Part shown: positions 36,974 to 49,507 of the stretch, piece after piece
How the letters are laid out: each line of letters starts with the position of its first letter
Numbering within the stretch: position 1 is the first letter of the stretch
DNA from: Morinoia aosen
Lineage: Eukaryota > Arthropoda > Malacostraca > Amphipoda > Talitridae
Assembly: GCA_030386875.1 (NCBI GenBank)
Contig: CM059573.1
Location: 27,507,891-27,571,890 of the forward strand
DNA: 64,000 nt
Direction: 5' to 3'
Notes under the pieces: generated by a model
Databases searched by the model: none
The model's input: only the letters and a program-made list of their open reading frames with translations
Told to the model about the DNA's origin: nothing
Translations under genes and position numbers: made by a program

Positions 36974-39900
36974 AGAAATTTCGTTTCTAAGGTAGGGCAA
37001 GTTCATTTAGATAGAGTTAACACATTTTAAAAATACCATTTACCCTTTCTAATGAATAATCGATGGATTGGCAACTTCAAATTCGTAAATTTGTGCCCTC
37101 ATAAGACTCTGACGATCTCATTTGTTGAAGCGCTTGCTTGGTCACTTGTTTGCCCACTGACTAGTAACTGACTACGTTTTGCTTCCAGTAATGAAATAGA
37201 AAAAAAAATCCATTTTCCCTCAATATCTATGGTGGATATGATTCGTTTTACTTAACTGTTTTATTGAGAACGTTTCCCCCAACTTATTTAAGCCAGTAAC
37301 CTATCCGAAGGCGTCACAGGTAGTCATGTTGTCCTAAAAAATACATCATCTTGCCCTGCAATTCTTCACAAAAGTTTCCCTGAAAAATGAGCGTAATTTT
37401 CTAGTATGAACTAAATATAATTTGGTTATTAAACAATCATAATTATGCCTTAAATATCAATGATTTTCTGACTGCCTCATATTGAACAAATCGTGTCTGT
37501 CATCGAATAGAAATGAATAACTGGAACACACTTGGGAAAATGACGCAATAAAATATTATATTCAGGGGAAACAAGCCAGTAACAATTAAGCTGCGTTCAG
37601 ACCGGAGCAGTTCTTGACTGCACTGTAGAGAGCAACTCAGAGATGCCAGGCTGCAGTTTGCGGTGTTGAAAAAAATATTATCTCGTTCAGTCCATTTTAA
37701 AACGCGATTCTTGGTTCATGAGACAAATTAAAAATTCACGATGAATTTTTTTTCCACGTCAATAACAGTAGCAAAATGATTTAAAAAGTACGAAACGATG
37801 TGGGGCGAGCAATTTTCACCCCTGATAACTGAACACTCATAAAAACTTGTACATCACACTAGGGGTCATGCCATGAGTTGCATCACTGAAGTATAGATTT
37901 CCTCTGCAGACCAGGCAGATACAGAACAAAAACTGAGGCGATCTTGAATTGCTCGTGGGTCACTGGCTCTTACGCACGGCACAAAATGCCACAAATAATT
38001 TGTAACTGCAGTAAACAAAACTCAAAGCTGTCAAAAATTAAGGGAATGAGTAACATGCAATTCAGCAATGTCAATATAGACATTTTTCTAAGGGAAAGAC
38101 AACCGTTCATTTGTGGTTACAGCGCGGATGGATATTAAATTAAGCTCTTCAGGACAAACAACACAAAATTTTAGTGCCGTTCAATACGATACATAAAAAT
38201 TTAAGTCAAAACAGTGAATGGATTAAGAAGTCGTTGGCATTGTCTGATGTACGACAGGACTCAGGTGAGAGATCATCAAACGTATAGGAAAATAGTAAAA
38301 ATTCCGTAGCGAAAGTGAATAAAATATTGATAATCAGAAAATCCATTAACATTAGAGTATTGTTATTATTTTATTAGTTTAAAACTCTCTAGCCGCAGCA
38401 AATGCGATCTCAATAGAGCTAAGAGAATAGACCATGAGTGAGAGCATAGAAGCAGAAAGTTAAGACGGAAGATGAGGAAAATACAAGAGAAGATTGTGAA
38501 GAAACGATGACAACTACAAAGAGCAAAGTGGTCATGAAAAACAGAAGTCCCGAAAGCCCTATCTACAGTTGAAGTAACTTAAATTAGCGCTGCCTTTGAT
38601 GTATTGGCCGATTCCATGGCAAAAAGTAGGGCCATTTTTTCAGAATGTACATACGAGCACAATATTACAAAAAAATACAGTTTCTCGTGAAAAAACATTG
38701 ATGGAACACACTGCACAATCACTGTCACACTTGCACTTTCACTACCGAGTCTTCCGCTGAACCTGTGGATGCTCAGTAAAAATAGTACGGGAGTGATCAG
38801 ATGACAAACTGAGCTCCGGCTGCTCAGCAATCACGTTTCGACACTTCGGCAGCGAAACGAAATTGGCAATCAATTGTCACCGAAGAATAGTTCTCACAAT
38901 CAGCACGGACCGCTGGAGAATAGGAAGAAAGACTAATTTAAAACTGAATCAAAGGCCACTCATGCTCTCATTTCGGTTTCTATTGTCCGAAATGTGGGGA
39001 AGTGTACACTGATTCTGGATTTATCGTTAAAAATATACTAGCCACTCCCAGTTCCGCCCAATAACTGTGATGGCAATGAATCTGTTCTTTCTTTGTCAGT
39101 TTCAACCTCAAATAATTCAAGACGGTAAATATAAGTATAAAGATAATTATTACAATGGTAAATTTTGCAATGATACATTCATCAATTTCCTTGCTAAGGG
39201 AATACTATTACCAGGAATCAATGTCCTAGTATGTTTCAAGTCAGAGATTTTTATGAGCTGTATTCTACATGAGAGCGCTTGGTCCGAATACAAGTTTAGA
39301 AGAAGTAACAGTCGCGTTCCACAAAATGTTATTTAAATCAATTTATTCAGCAACTCATTTCAAAAACTACACTCCACAATGAAGAACAAGAACGGTATAC
39401 TCGCAGTCTGTTTAACAACAGATTAAAAATACACGACAAACTATAAATCGAACCCAAGGCTCAAAGAGTACTTCTCCGGGTGATATATATGAAAAAAAGG
39501 AAAAAAATTTACACGACCTTCAACATATTGGGACATATTTTTTATAATTAATAGAAATTGCTAGGGAAGACAAAAAATGCGTTAGAAGTTTCCAATGTTT
39601 GGCTACAGGTTTAGTCAAGTAGTACATAGATCAAGTGGAAAGTTGCTGAACGTGTAAAATGAATATTTCTGAAAGAAAATTTCAACGCGAAGCAAACAAA
39701 TACACGTTCGTACAATTTTACCGCAACAGAAGAACATAGAGTACGTCACTAAGATCGCAATGGAAAATATTTGTAACACGTACACCTCAAATACAAAAAT
39801 TTAAAATGGCTAACCAATTTTCATGCCATCATTGTCATCATCTTTGAAGCAATGGTCACTTCAGCAATTTATAACTACTTTACTAAAATTAATGTTGCTG

Positions 39901-41435
39901 AGATCAACGAGCTAACGTTGACTATACGAGCAAACTTATCGCTGAGGTTGTCGTGTGCGCGCGTGTCCTCATCGGGGTCCACTCACAGAATTGTGCGCGT
40001 ACTTGGACGGGACTAAACTGATATCGTAAAAATTTCTCGGTAAATGAACTAAATTTATTTTATTTCTTCAATTATTTTGGTAAAATTTGCTTTAAAATAT
40101 CTTACGTTGAATCAATGATGCGTTCCCAACCAATTCAGCAAATGTATATTTCTGCTTCAATTTCCAGAGAACGATGAGCGAAGGGGAGAATTGATGATGG
40201 TGCATTGCCTCGCACTTAGATTCATTTCTGCTCTGTGCACAAAAAAGTTTGTTCAAAAGAGACAAAATACACCTCTTAAAAATGTATTGTGAAAACTTTA
40301 AAAAAAAATTATCGCCGTCTAACGTGGGGATTGTCGCATACAATGTACAGAGTTACGTCACAACATGTATATTTTTATGAAGAAAAACAATTACTTGATG
40401 CTCTTCGGATTGATGCTACGACAAATTTTGAATTATCCCTTGTTCGAGTAAAATAAAAGCAAAGCTAAAATACGGTACAATTCACGATATCACGATGTTC
40501 ATTTAATCCTCTCTGAAAATTTGGACAAATTACCTGCTTACTAACTTTAAATTTTCCAATGACATATTGAAAGCAGCGAAATGTCGAAAAAAATTAAATA
40601 ACAGGCATTTTGTGTGCGAGCCAACGACATTTCTCTTCGCTCTAATAATGTCTCAGGGGAAAACTTTTAAGTGTCAGATTTGTTTTTGTTTTATGTGGAA
40701 TTTCTTCACTGATTGACTAAAAAAATTCTTACTTAATATACTTCTCTTATTTTTGGTTCCGTTTTATTCGAGAACCACATGTTGTGTTTTTCTGATGCCT
40801 TTTTGTAAATTATATCCAAATCGATAGATAGATACAATAAATCTCTACCTGGTGTTTGAAGTTGAGTTTTGGATGAGTAAGCTCTTCAACGACTGGATAG
40901 GAATATTGGACGAAAGAGAGTTTACTCGTTTCTGCCGAGAAAGAGATTAAAGACGCCAAAATGAGCAGCTTTTCTTATTGGAATAGCCCGCTTAAATGAA
41001 CGTTATATAAAAACATCCTACCAGACCAAATCATGAATAGACCACCACACGTAATTTCTCAAGAAAGCCAAGTAACGCACGCCGCTACTTTCATTGATGT
41101 ATAATTGTTATTAGAAAATTCTTGGACGTTTAAAAATATCAAAGAGAAATATGAATACTTTCCACTCTCGCAGAGCAGCCTTTTTTGTTAAATTTTGCTC
41201 GTTAAAAAAATTCTATACAATAAATTTCCCAAAACAGAGAGAACGAATCCAGCCAACCGGTTTAAAACCGGAGTACTCTCACTGCTTTCGCTATTATATT
41301 CAGGGCAGAAAGTAACCATTTTTGTCGTTTTTGCAGTATATTCGAACAAATAAATTATCGGGTTAATAGTTTCATCAAGAGCTGAAAATAAATTTGCAGT
41401 CGCTTCGCTGTTAATTTTAAAATTGTTGAACTTAC
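36974..41435. other. Gene-free stretch
   Basis: AT-rich. I looked here for a minus-strand second exon to follow the leader exon at 41436-41526 and found no acceptor with a convincing frame. Introns may be long, or the exon may be short. Confidence 0.35.
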
Positions 41436-41526
41436 CTTGAAGCGGTAACTGAGCTACGACTTCCAGTAAACCTGAAGAAAGCACAAGCAGCAGAGCCACC
41501 ACAGACACACCCTCACGCAGCCACAT
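41436..41526 (-). CDS. First coding exon of a secreted-protein gene (signal peptide), donor at its end
   Basis: From the ATG at 41526 the exon codes 30 residues: MWLREG, then the hydrophobic core VSVVALLLVLSSGLLEVVA, then QLPLQ. This is a classic signal peptide with a likely cut after VVA. The frame meets CTTCAAG-GTAAGTTC, a near-perfect splice donor, one base into the next codon (phase 1). The longer frame that begins upstream at a TTG is not needed, since the ATG has G at -3. The flank upstream (41527-41680) is CpG-rich, fitting a promoter region. Downstream exons and the protein's function are unknown. Confidence 0.55.
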
Positions 41527-42325
41527 CGCGACTCTCACTGGTGAGGAACCGCGAGAGCGCGCCAAAAGTAACGCAAGGGAAATTATCCAATTCTACTTGT
41601 CACGCTCCTGATGACGTCCAACGAGGGACCATGAGCATTGAAGGAGGGACTGCGCTGTGGAGTCCCGCACGCGAATAAATTTAAGAATAGATTCGGAGTT
41701 AAGGGGAAAGATAATTAATATACTTCATTGCAAAACAATTCTCCAGGGTTGGTATATTTTTTGAAATTTTGAGTTTTCAAATTCTTTCATTGCAGAAGAG
41801 TACAAGCGATTTTAATGGTAATGAATTTTATTGGAATACTTTTCAAAAATTTCAGCGCTTATTTGCAGCACTTGCATCGACAGCTAGACTTGTTTTTGAA
41901 TTGGTTGTTTCTTGTACTCCAAAATTTTCCGTGAAAAAAGAAACACTCGTAGATCATAAGTATTGTACATCAAACTGTTGACTCAAACTGAAGTAAGAAC
42001 TGAAACTAAAAAATAAGTACAATTACTCAACAAATTACATTTTTCCTCTCTGAAATACTGTGTGAGATAGTTTCCATCTCTTTTCTAAAAATCCAAATTT
42101 TATCGTCTAGATCCTCACGCCTTGCCAGCTAAAACACTATAATGGGTATCAAACTGTACATTATATTCTTGACTCAGTTTTTTGGCAGTGTCTATGGTGC
42201 TTACTAGTTTGATCTCTTTTGTGTGGTCGGAATTTTAAAATTTTGCCACAAGACCTCCGGGCGTGCGGCTCTCGCATACGCGCCACTCAAGCCATGTGCA
42301 CAATGAGATGAAGCCTCCTGGCAGG
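41527..42325. other. Gene-free stretch between divergent candidate genes
   Basis: 41527-41680 is GC-rich and probably holds the promoter and leader of the minus-strand exon next to it. The remainder is AT-rich up to the plus-strand promoter. Confidence 0.35.
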
Positions 42326-42359
42326 TATATAGGAACACGAGTGGCTTCCAAAATTCAGT
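42326..42359 (+). promoter_or_regulatory. TATA plus initiator core promoter
   Basis: TATATAGG begins at 42326 and the arthropod initiator TTCAGTA has its A at 42357, exactly 31 bases later, the canonical spacing. A GC-rich segment lies just upstream. The first ATG follows only 13 bases after the predicted start and reads MALVFSMKLIVP before a stop. As in many cuticle-type genes, a very short first coding exon is plausible, but the bases after MKLIV (GTTCCATAAGTTAA) are not a consensus donor. The transcript's product is therefore unknown. Confidence 0.5.
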
Positions 42360-42399
42360 AGAAAATTCATGGCTCTCGTGTTTTCCATGAAACTTATCG

Positions 42400-44832
42400 T
42401 TCCATAAGTTAATTAAAGATCAATATCTTTATCATAGTCTAAAAATTTCCTTTACACTTTACAAACCGCGGCGCCCCGTGAATGATAATACACGTAATAT
42501 TTTGACCACAAAAAATGATTTGCTCGATGAAGGGTTATTTGTTTTGGTTACTACAGCAACCTCCTGCTCCATCGCTCATTACCCTCAACGGACCTCGGCC
42601 CTGTTTCTGACTCAATATTTGATTTGGTAGTGACGACATTTAAGGCAACGAAAGTATCATCATTTTATTTGAATTTGCACTTACATGTCTGGTGCGATGA
42701 ATTTTTAGCTTTTCAATTTCCGATCAAGATCTTATGTGACGTAGAAAAAAGTTTATTTCGGCCATTAAAATGTTGAATCAAATACTAAATGCACCGGTGC
42801 GGAATACACCAACGGCGCCGAAAAAATAGCATCGTAATTACCGGTGAAATGGACTTAATCTCCGAGCTTGGTGACAATACCATCGTAATTATCGGTGAGC
42901 GCAGAATGCCTACTAGCACAGAATGGCCGTGAGAAGTAATTTGCATTAAACTTTCAGAGTTTGCGCCACAATGCATTATTGCTTATGATAAACACTTTCA
43001 TTCAGTAGTATCACACCCATTTGGGATTGGTGACTTTCATTCTACTTTCATGACTCTTTGTGCATGCTTTCAGTGCTAGTTAATGACTTGAACATGCCTG
43101 GCCTTATTATACTTCGGATACTCAGCCTTTCCCATCATCGTCGTCTTAGAACGACTGCATTCCCTCGGAACATTCGCTTTGTAATTGATTAATAAAACTA
43201 AATAGCGTCAAGCGTTTGTCATCTCAGTTTCCCCTCACAAACGGAAGATTTTCACATCCACATTATACAGTTATAGTTTCTCACATTGATCAGACCCTGC
43301 CATTGCTCTCGTCATCGTGCGTCCAGTCTGTCACTTCAGCACCGCCAATTGTTGCCTACCACACGGCAGCCTAAAGCTTGGAGTGCTTTCAACACGCACC
43401 TCTTCGAAGATCCACGGCTGTAAAGTGTCAACACGCTCGCCAGCGTGAAGCCAACCGTCCACGCTTCTGCTTAATTAAGTCGGACGCTTTCTCTTATCCC
43501 ATCAGTGCACGACAGTCTTCCGAGGAGGCGAGCGTAATTTACTACCATTCCCTCTGAGGACGCAATTTCTTCGAGTTAGGCCTGACAACTCTTTTGATTG
43601 ATTTATTTTCCGACAGTTAAATGTATAATGAGCACGTAAACTTTCTGGAGCACAAAATTTTCACGCTTTGCATTTAATAGATTTGTGCATACGTTTTAGT
43701 ATCTTCAAACTTCACTTTCACAATAAACTATGACAGAACAGTAAATTACTGAACTGTTTTTACGAAGTTAAGTGGTCTTTACAGAGAATGTATTTCTTGT
43801 AAGTAATATTTTTCGTAAAGAGATTTAATAAAATTTACACTAGTATCTTCTTCTGCAGTGTTCAAAATTTAATGTATACTCCAACATTAGTCGCGTGCAT
43901 GCATTTTTCAAGCTGTTACAGTACTTTCATAACCTTAGAATCTCTGAGAAATCGTTCAATTCGCTCGTCACTGGCAGTACCGAGATTTTGTGCGCAACTG
44001 TATAGAGAACAACGCAGAAAATGTAGTTTGATGCTCGTGCTGCAACGAAGCACTTTGAAGCTCTCCAACATTTTTTGAACAATTGAAGCACAATTTTTGC
44101 TCGTAAATCAATGATGGCCTTGATTTCCTTCGTGGTGCCAAGCAATCGAGGTGGTGACGAATTGTAGCAGTCCCGCCTTTGCAACATTGTTTGTAGGTTG
44201 CTTGATTGGATCTCAGTCTAATAATGTTAAATACAAAAAGAAACAGGGTGATAACATAAATCATATTGTATAAATAATTCGGAAATCTAACGGTCTACTC
44301 TGAAAAGAAATCGTTTCAGGATATATCTCATTTTCATGATAGAAGAAATGTCACGATACATACATTCAATTTACCAAAATTTTTTACCATGACACTATCT
44401 TCGTTGTCAAAGGAACTGTAAAAAAATGTATATGTCAACAAAACATGCAAATCTCCCGCTTGAAAAAATGGATGGCAATTCGACAATGTGAAACGAATGC
44501 GTACTCAGCTGATTTTTCAACACAGACGTCAATTTGACGTCAATGTATACTGATTAAAAATTCTCAGGTCGTGCTTCTGTCTGCCCCTGGGGCAGCGCTC
44601 GTTCGAGAGAGCAGTGTGCAGCAGTTTTCCGTAGAGTAAAGAGTCTGCTATTGAAACAGCTCCTCCCATTTTATTACGACGAGAAAGATGTATTCAGAAG
44701 TCGGCAGCATCTGGGCTTACTCCAGGCGACTACTCAAGCGGCGAGGAACGGAGAAACTCAGTGGTCAAGTCCGTCAAAACTTGTCATAGTCAAGAAATAA
44801 AAATATACATGGAGTAAAAGTGGAGGACTTAC
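42400..44832. other. Gene-free stretch
   Basis: A direct repetition of ATCGTAATTACCGGTGA-like sequence occurs near 42828 and 42880. The segment 43300-43570 is GC-rich with no clear frame. No exon supported. Confidence 0.35.
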
Positions 44833-44918
44833 CCTTTCAACAGCATGGAATTGTCCAACAGTGTTGTGCAGACTCGCAGAAGAAGAAGACACTGCAAAAA
44901 TTGCAAAAAATATGCCAT
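44833..44918 (-). CDS. First coding exon of a second secreted-protein gene (signal peptide), donor at its end
   Basis: The ATG at 44918 has a strong context (AGG-ATG-G) and opens MAYFLQFLQCLLLLRVCT, followed by TLLDNSMLLK. It is a good signal peptide with core FLQCLLLL. After 28 codons plus two bases the sequence reads AAAGG-GTAAGTCC, a consensus splice donor (phase 2). The structure parallels the exon at 41436-41526 on the same strand about 3.4 kb away, so these may be neighbouring genes of one secreted class, although their leaders are not similar. Later exons were not identified. Confidence 0.48.
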
Positions 44919-46389
44919 CCTCACTTTCTTTTTAGCGGCAAACTCTGCTGAGGGCGGAGAGAGCCAGAAACGCTGGCAGCCTGTATCAGAGAGCGAAATC
45001 AAGAGCTTTTTCTTGACCAAGCAGAGGTAGGACTCTGCTAAAACAAGAGCAAAAATAAAACGCTGAAGTTGTCTCTCATGACGGTGTTACGACAGCGGAT
45101 GACGTTCTTGCTTGTCGGTCATTATTGAGCTCTTTTATTTTTCTTTCGGTGGCGCGAAATGGGAGAAATTATCAACAATATACTTAGAAATGTTATGAGC
45201 CCCATCGGCTGAAAATAAACAAAATTTAACTTTCTACTTTAAAATTTAACTTTCCCTTTACTTACGTGGCAATTAGTAACTTAAATTATTTGAGTCTCCG
45301 GGACGAGCGCCGAACTCCAACCACGGGTCTGCCATTCTGGTTGTCACAAACAGAAACAAGGTTTGTTCAATTTTAAATGAAATTTGATGGATGCATTGTC
45401 ACGTGACTCTTTTGAAAGTGGTAAAATTGAACGTACGTACCATTAATAATATCAACGGGAACATGAAAAATATTAGTTCAAACACTCGGTGAAAATCTGA
45501 TATGGAAACGGTTTTATTTGATTTCAATAACGTAGGTTCTTAACTCTAATATATCGCGTGTGTAGTTCCCGTTGATTTACACCCACGTCTTTGATATCCC
45601 ACATCCTAGTTGAGAAACCTTGTTCAAAAAGTGGATCAACTATCTGTCTAGTACCACGAGTGTTGATATATGGGTACTAATTATGGTTTGCTAGACTCGT
45701 AGCTGTTCCCTCCCTGACAAGTACAAAAGCCGCCACGCCCCTCCGGCTCGTGCAGGGTACGGCCATTTCCTTGCCTTCGGTTAAGAAAACTCGTCGTTTG
45801 AGGTAATAATGAACCAAGTAATACAAATGCAAAGCCGGTTTGAACCCATAAAGCTGAGTGAAATCAAGCTAATTTTATCGCAAAAACTGGACACAATATT
45901 GTATGAGCATGACCGAGCAACTCTGATTTAATTTTAAATCCATTTTATAGTCGAAGCGTGAAGAAGGATAAAAGCCATCTGTCGCAGCGATCTCATGTAA
46001 ATTAACTCAACTGTATGGAGACTTCTCATCTTTAGTTGTTTGCAAAGGGCCAAATAAAATTAACATAATGTTGACTAGCTTTGGATACTTCATTTGCGTT
46101 CCTGGGAGACATCAAACAGAGAGAGAACAAGTAGCGAAAGTTTGGTAAGTACACAACTAGTTTTATTTTAACAATGTGAATGATCTAAAAAGGAGCGCGA
46201 AACCTTTTCTTTCGCTCTCTGGAGTAGAGAGCATATGCCTTACGGAGAAATTGTAACGCTATTCAACTCGTGAAAATAAATAAAGCGAGAGCTTACTTCT
46301 CTTCTCCGTGGCAGGTGCCTTACGTAAAAGCACGCGTCTCCTTTCTCTTGACCAGCATCCGACGCATGACTTCACGATAATTTCTTCCC
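44919..46389. other. Gene-free stretch
   Basis: GTAAGTAAAG on the minus strand near 45250 is a further donor-like string that follows an ATG (MADPWLEFGARPGDS) whose frame stops before it. No other signals were judged reliable. Confidence 0.3.
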
Positions 46390-46390
46390 A

Positions 46391-46515
46391 CCTAGGTGCA
46401 CGGTGTGGTGTAATGGTAAGCGCAGTCCTGGGTAACTACAGAAATTCTTCATCTGATGTTCTATTATTCTTCAAATTGACTAAACGAAGCTAGGTGGTTT
46501 TGATTCCATTCTAAA
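46391..46515 (+). mobile_element. tRNA-like SINE remnant
   Basis: GGTGTGGTGTAATGGTAAGC at 46402-46421 closely resembles the A-box region of tRNA-derived SINEs. A B-box-like GGTTTTGATTCC (consensus GGTTCGANTCC) follows at 46496-46507. The gap between boxes is wider than in a tRNA, so this is a decayed or interrupted copy, not a tRNA gene. Confidence 0.35.
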
Positions 46516-46851
46516 TGAAATCTTTCAATAGTACCAATCATACCCACGTACTAAGTGTGTAAGATGCCCATGACGGTAATGGTGATTAACAATATTTGTT
46601 GCAGCAATAGATGCGAGTGAGGTAACCCATCGCCTGCTATGCTAAATAATATCGACATGCATCAGTCTTTTGCTAATATTCTTTACACAAATCTCTTCGT
46701 TGTTACAATTTCGACAGTGAGCTGCATTGTAATTGAGTCACTTATTTAGGTTAGATTATTAGTTAGTTTGAATCGCCCGAACCACCATTTAGTATGGAGT
46801 ACCATTTAGGTGCCATTTAATATGGAGTAAAGGAATTCAGAATCTATTCAC
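46516..46851. other. Gene-free stretch
   Basis: Contains a small direct repetition (ACCATTTAGTATGGAGT and CATTTAATATGGAGTAA near 46790-46830). Nothing else was seen. Confidence 0.4.
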
Positions 46852-47116
46852 AAGGTGTGTTCCCACATAAGACCCCTTGCTCTGAGAAAGAGTACATTGA
46901 AAAAAAGTTCATAAAACACGATAAAGGTTGAGGAAGAAATTAACGGGTGCTGAAAACAGGACAGCAGGGAACCGAAAAAAGGATGGTCCTTAACTAAACC
47001 AAAAGTCTATTCCATTTCAACAAAAAACGCCTACCTAAATCTGAGCTTGGGACCATACATTTTCCTCCTGGAAAAGCTAATTCCCACATCTAAAATAGTT
47101 GTCCCCCTCGGAGTGG
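46852..47116 (+). repeat. Dispersed repeat family, copy 3
   Basis: Begins AAGGTGTGTTCCCACATAAG, continues with CGGGTGCTGAAAACAGGACA and CGCCTACCTAAATCTGAGCT, and ends with TACATTTTCCTCCTGGAAAA and AGTTGTCCCCCTCGGAG. Landmarks occur in the same order as in the copies at 21258, 29086, 49508 and 63801. Confidence 0.75.
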
Positions 47117-48176
47117 TAAGGTGTCGAGGATAAGTGACAAAAAGTGGAAGAATGACGAAATGAATTGATCTTCATTTTCTTTTCATTATGTAGTGGTATT
47201 TCAAAAGGAAAATTACTTCTAAAAAAACACGACATTCTATCTGAATTAGTGTATTTTTTGCATTTGCTTTAGAGTCGAATGATCTATTTTTTACCATTTC
47301 GAGTCGGCTTTCACGAAATTGATTTAGAAAGGTAAAAATGCATGCTTCAGCTTCATTACCCATATGGAACTGATAAAGCAAAAAACAATTATATATATAT
47401 ATTAAAAGAATTAGAGCATTGACCTGTTGTCCCAGGTGTCCCAACAGGTGTCCCAGCAGACCTGTTAGTTTATGTGTATTGGGATGAATATATTCCAGCA
47501 AACAGTCGCGAACAATAAGCTTCAAACAATCTTGAATGTATGATTCCTTTACAGTATTACAACAGTAATTTTACTTCATACAAAAATCTGAAAAAATACG
47601 TAAAACACCTAGAAAAAATCTGTAAAAACCTAGAAAAAATGGCATCATCAGCAGAAGCAGGTCAACTAGACGCTTATGCTCTCTGACATAGTGCAATAAA
47701 TAGCGGAAAAGTGGCGCGCATAGTTGCTGAACCTATAACTGTCTGTTTTGATATGATAGAACACGTTTCTGGGACATACATAGCCCTCTGAACTTTTAAA
47801 ATATCTGGTGGGACACATATGTCTCAATAGGCTCTAAAGAGTTAAGTTATAAAATAGTTCATAAATTCACTCCATTTGCAATTAAAAAGAATTTCTGATC
47901 GAAAAAAATACTTTAAAAAAACCTTATGAGCGTGGCGACAGGCTGCGTTATTGAGGTGAGGATTCAGGAGAACTTACAACAAGTTGGAGTTGAATTTTGG
48001 AGCACGAGGCCATTGATGTTCGAGTGTATTTTGAGGTTCTGAACAAGGACCACTTATTCAATGAAATAATAATTGATTTTAGTGCATAGGTTTGTGTATT
48101 TACTTTTTTTGTTCACTTATGAGACATGCATCAATTATACGTATTACTTAAACAAAACATTGAAAATCAGAAGTTT
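47117..48176. other. Gene-free stretch with short tandem motifs
   Basis: An (AT)6 run lies near 47391. 47428-47459 repeats GGTGTCCCA about every 14 bases. A further GTGGGACACATATGTC near 47803 may be a transposon end, but no partner was found. Confidence 0.35.
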
Positions 48177-48409
48177 TTAACACGTTAACCGCCACGTGTA
48201 CCACCGGTAGCACACGGAGGGAATTTTCACAATGCTGCAGACTAACCCGTTGTCACAAACTAAACTTTCATAAAAACTTAGTCAAAGCTAAGTAAAAGCT
48301 CGATCAGCATAAAGTTTGCAATTTTGAAAATCACTTACTACAATTGACTTTAAGAATTAGTTTAAAGTTGAACTGTACATAATTTAACCCATGGCAGTTA
48401 ACTTGTTAA
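48177..48409. mobile_element. 225-bp TTAA-flanked MITE, copy 2 (piggyBac-like)
   Basis: The element 48181-48405 is flanked on both sides by TTAA (48177-48180 and 48406-48409), the target duplication of the piggyBac superfamily. Its ends, CACGTTAACCGCCA and the inverse of CAAGTTAACTGCCA, are imperfect terminal inverted repeats. It is noncoding and shares its whole length with the older copy at 33332-33555, so the two define a small MITE family. Confidence 0.78.
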
Positions 48410-49507
48410 AGGCATTTAGTTTGTTTTATTATTATTAAGAAAATTATTTTAAAAATATATGAAACGTCTTCAATGATGTTTTCTTTGATGACTACATTAC
48501 TCGAATTGTGAAGCATAGAAGATCTGTGGTCAGAATATTCGCTCCTCGTGACGCTTTAATAAGAGTTCTCATCTTACAGCTCTAATATGAATCCTATTTT
48601 CCATCTCTGTAACAATGCTCTGCATAAACAGGCAACTCTCCTGGCTAGAAGACTACAACAGATTGCCAAGCTTTTTCAACTCACAAGGGAAAGCTACTGT
48701 TTTGTGGTTCTCAAAAACTCCCTTGAATTTTTTCTAGTTTTTTTTGAGAAGTTTATGAGTAGCTGTTGCTTAATACGTCACTTCTTCAAACGCTTAAATA
48801 TGGACGTGATGAATGCAATAGTCTCATTCAAAAATTAGTTATTCAGAGCAGCTCGTTTGCGGAGCGAGATTTGTCCATGTGCTACACTCAATTTTTATGC
48901 CTTCCAAACCACAGCTGATAATTATGTGCTATGAGGTGCACTTTCTATGCTTAGTTTAACACAGCTTTCTCTGCAAGTACTGTATTGTACATCCAAAGGT
49001 GGCTGCGCATAGTAAACATATTAATTTAATAAATGTGGGAAACTTCATGACTCTGTCATTTGTCGATTTCAAACAGAAGAAAGTTCATTTCTGGGAGTTT
49101 GTACTTGTATTTAAATAAAGGGCTAATCCAATTTCCTCGAAATTTCTTTAGTTATTTCTTTAGTTATTCAATTTCTTTAGTTAATCAGAACAATTTAACT
49201 TTAATATGAATCGAATATTTTGCAAAAAAACAACTCAAATTTTTTGATTTTTTTAGAAGCAGATGACCGAAATAAGGCCTTTAAACTTTTTTCGTTGCTT
49301 CAGCTCTCTGTTCCGAATTCTTTCCATTTTTGACACTAAACTTCACGCACACTTATATTACACTTACAGTACGTTGCATCCCCAGTTATGAAGCGTGTCA
49401 TGAAGATTTTGGCGCAGTTAAACGCGATCAAAGAGGAAGGCCACCCAAAAGAGGAAGGAGAAAGGCATCATTAAGTATGGCAGTAAAGGAACGGAGCATT
49501 TATGCAG
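48410..49507. other. Gene-free stretch
   Basis: TTTCTTTAGTTA is repeated three times at about 49143-49185. A frame at 49330-49560 contains RGRPPKRGRRK, which resembles an AT-hook but lies in a purine-rich tract that runs into a repeat copy. Confidence 0.35.
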
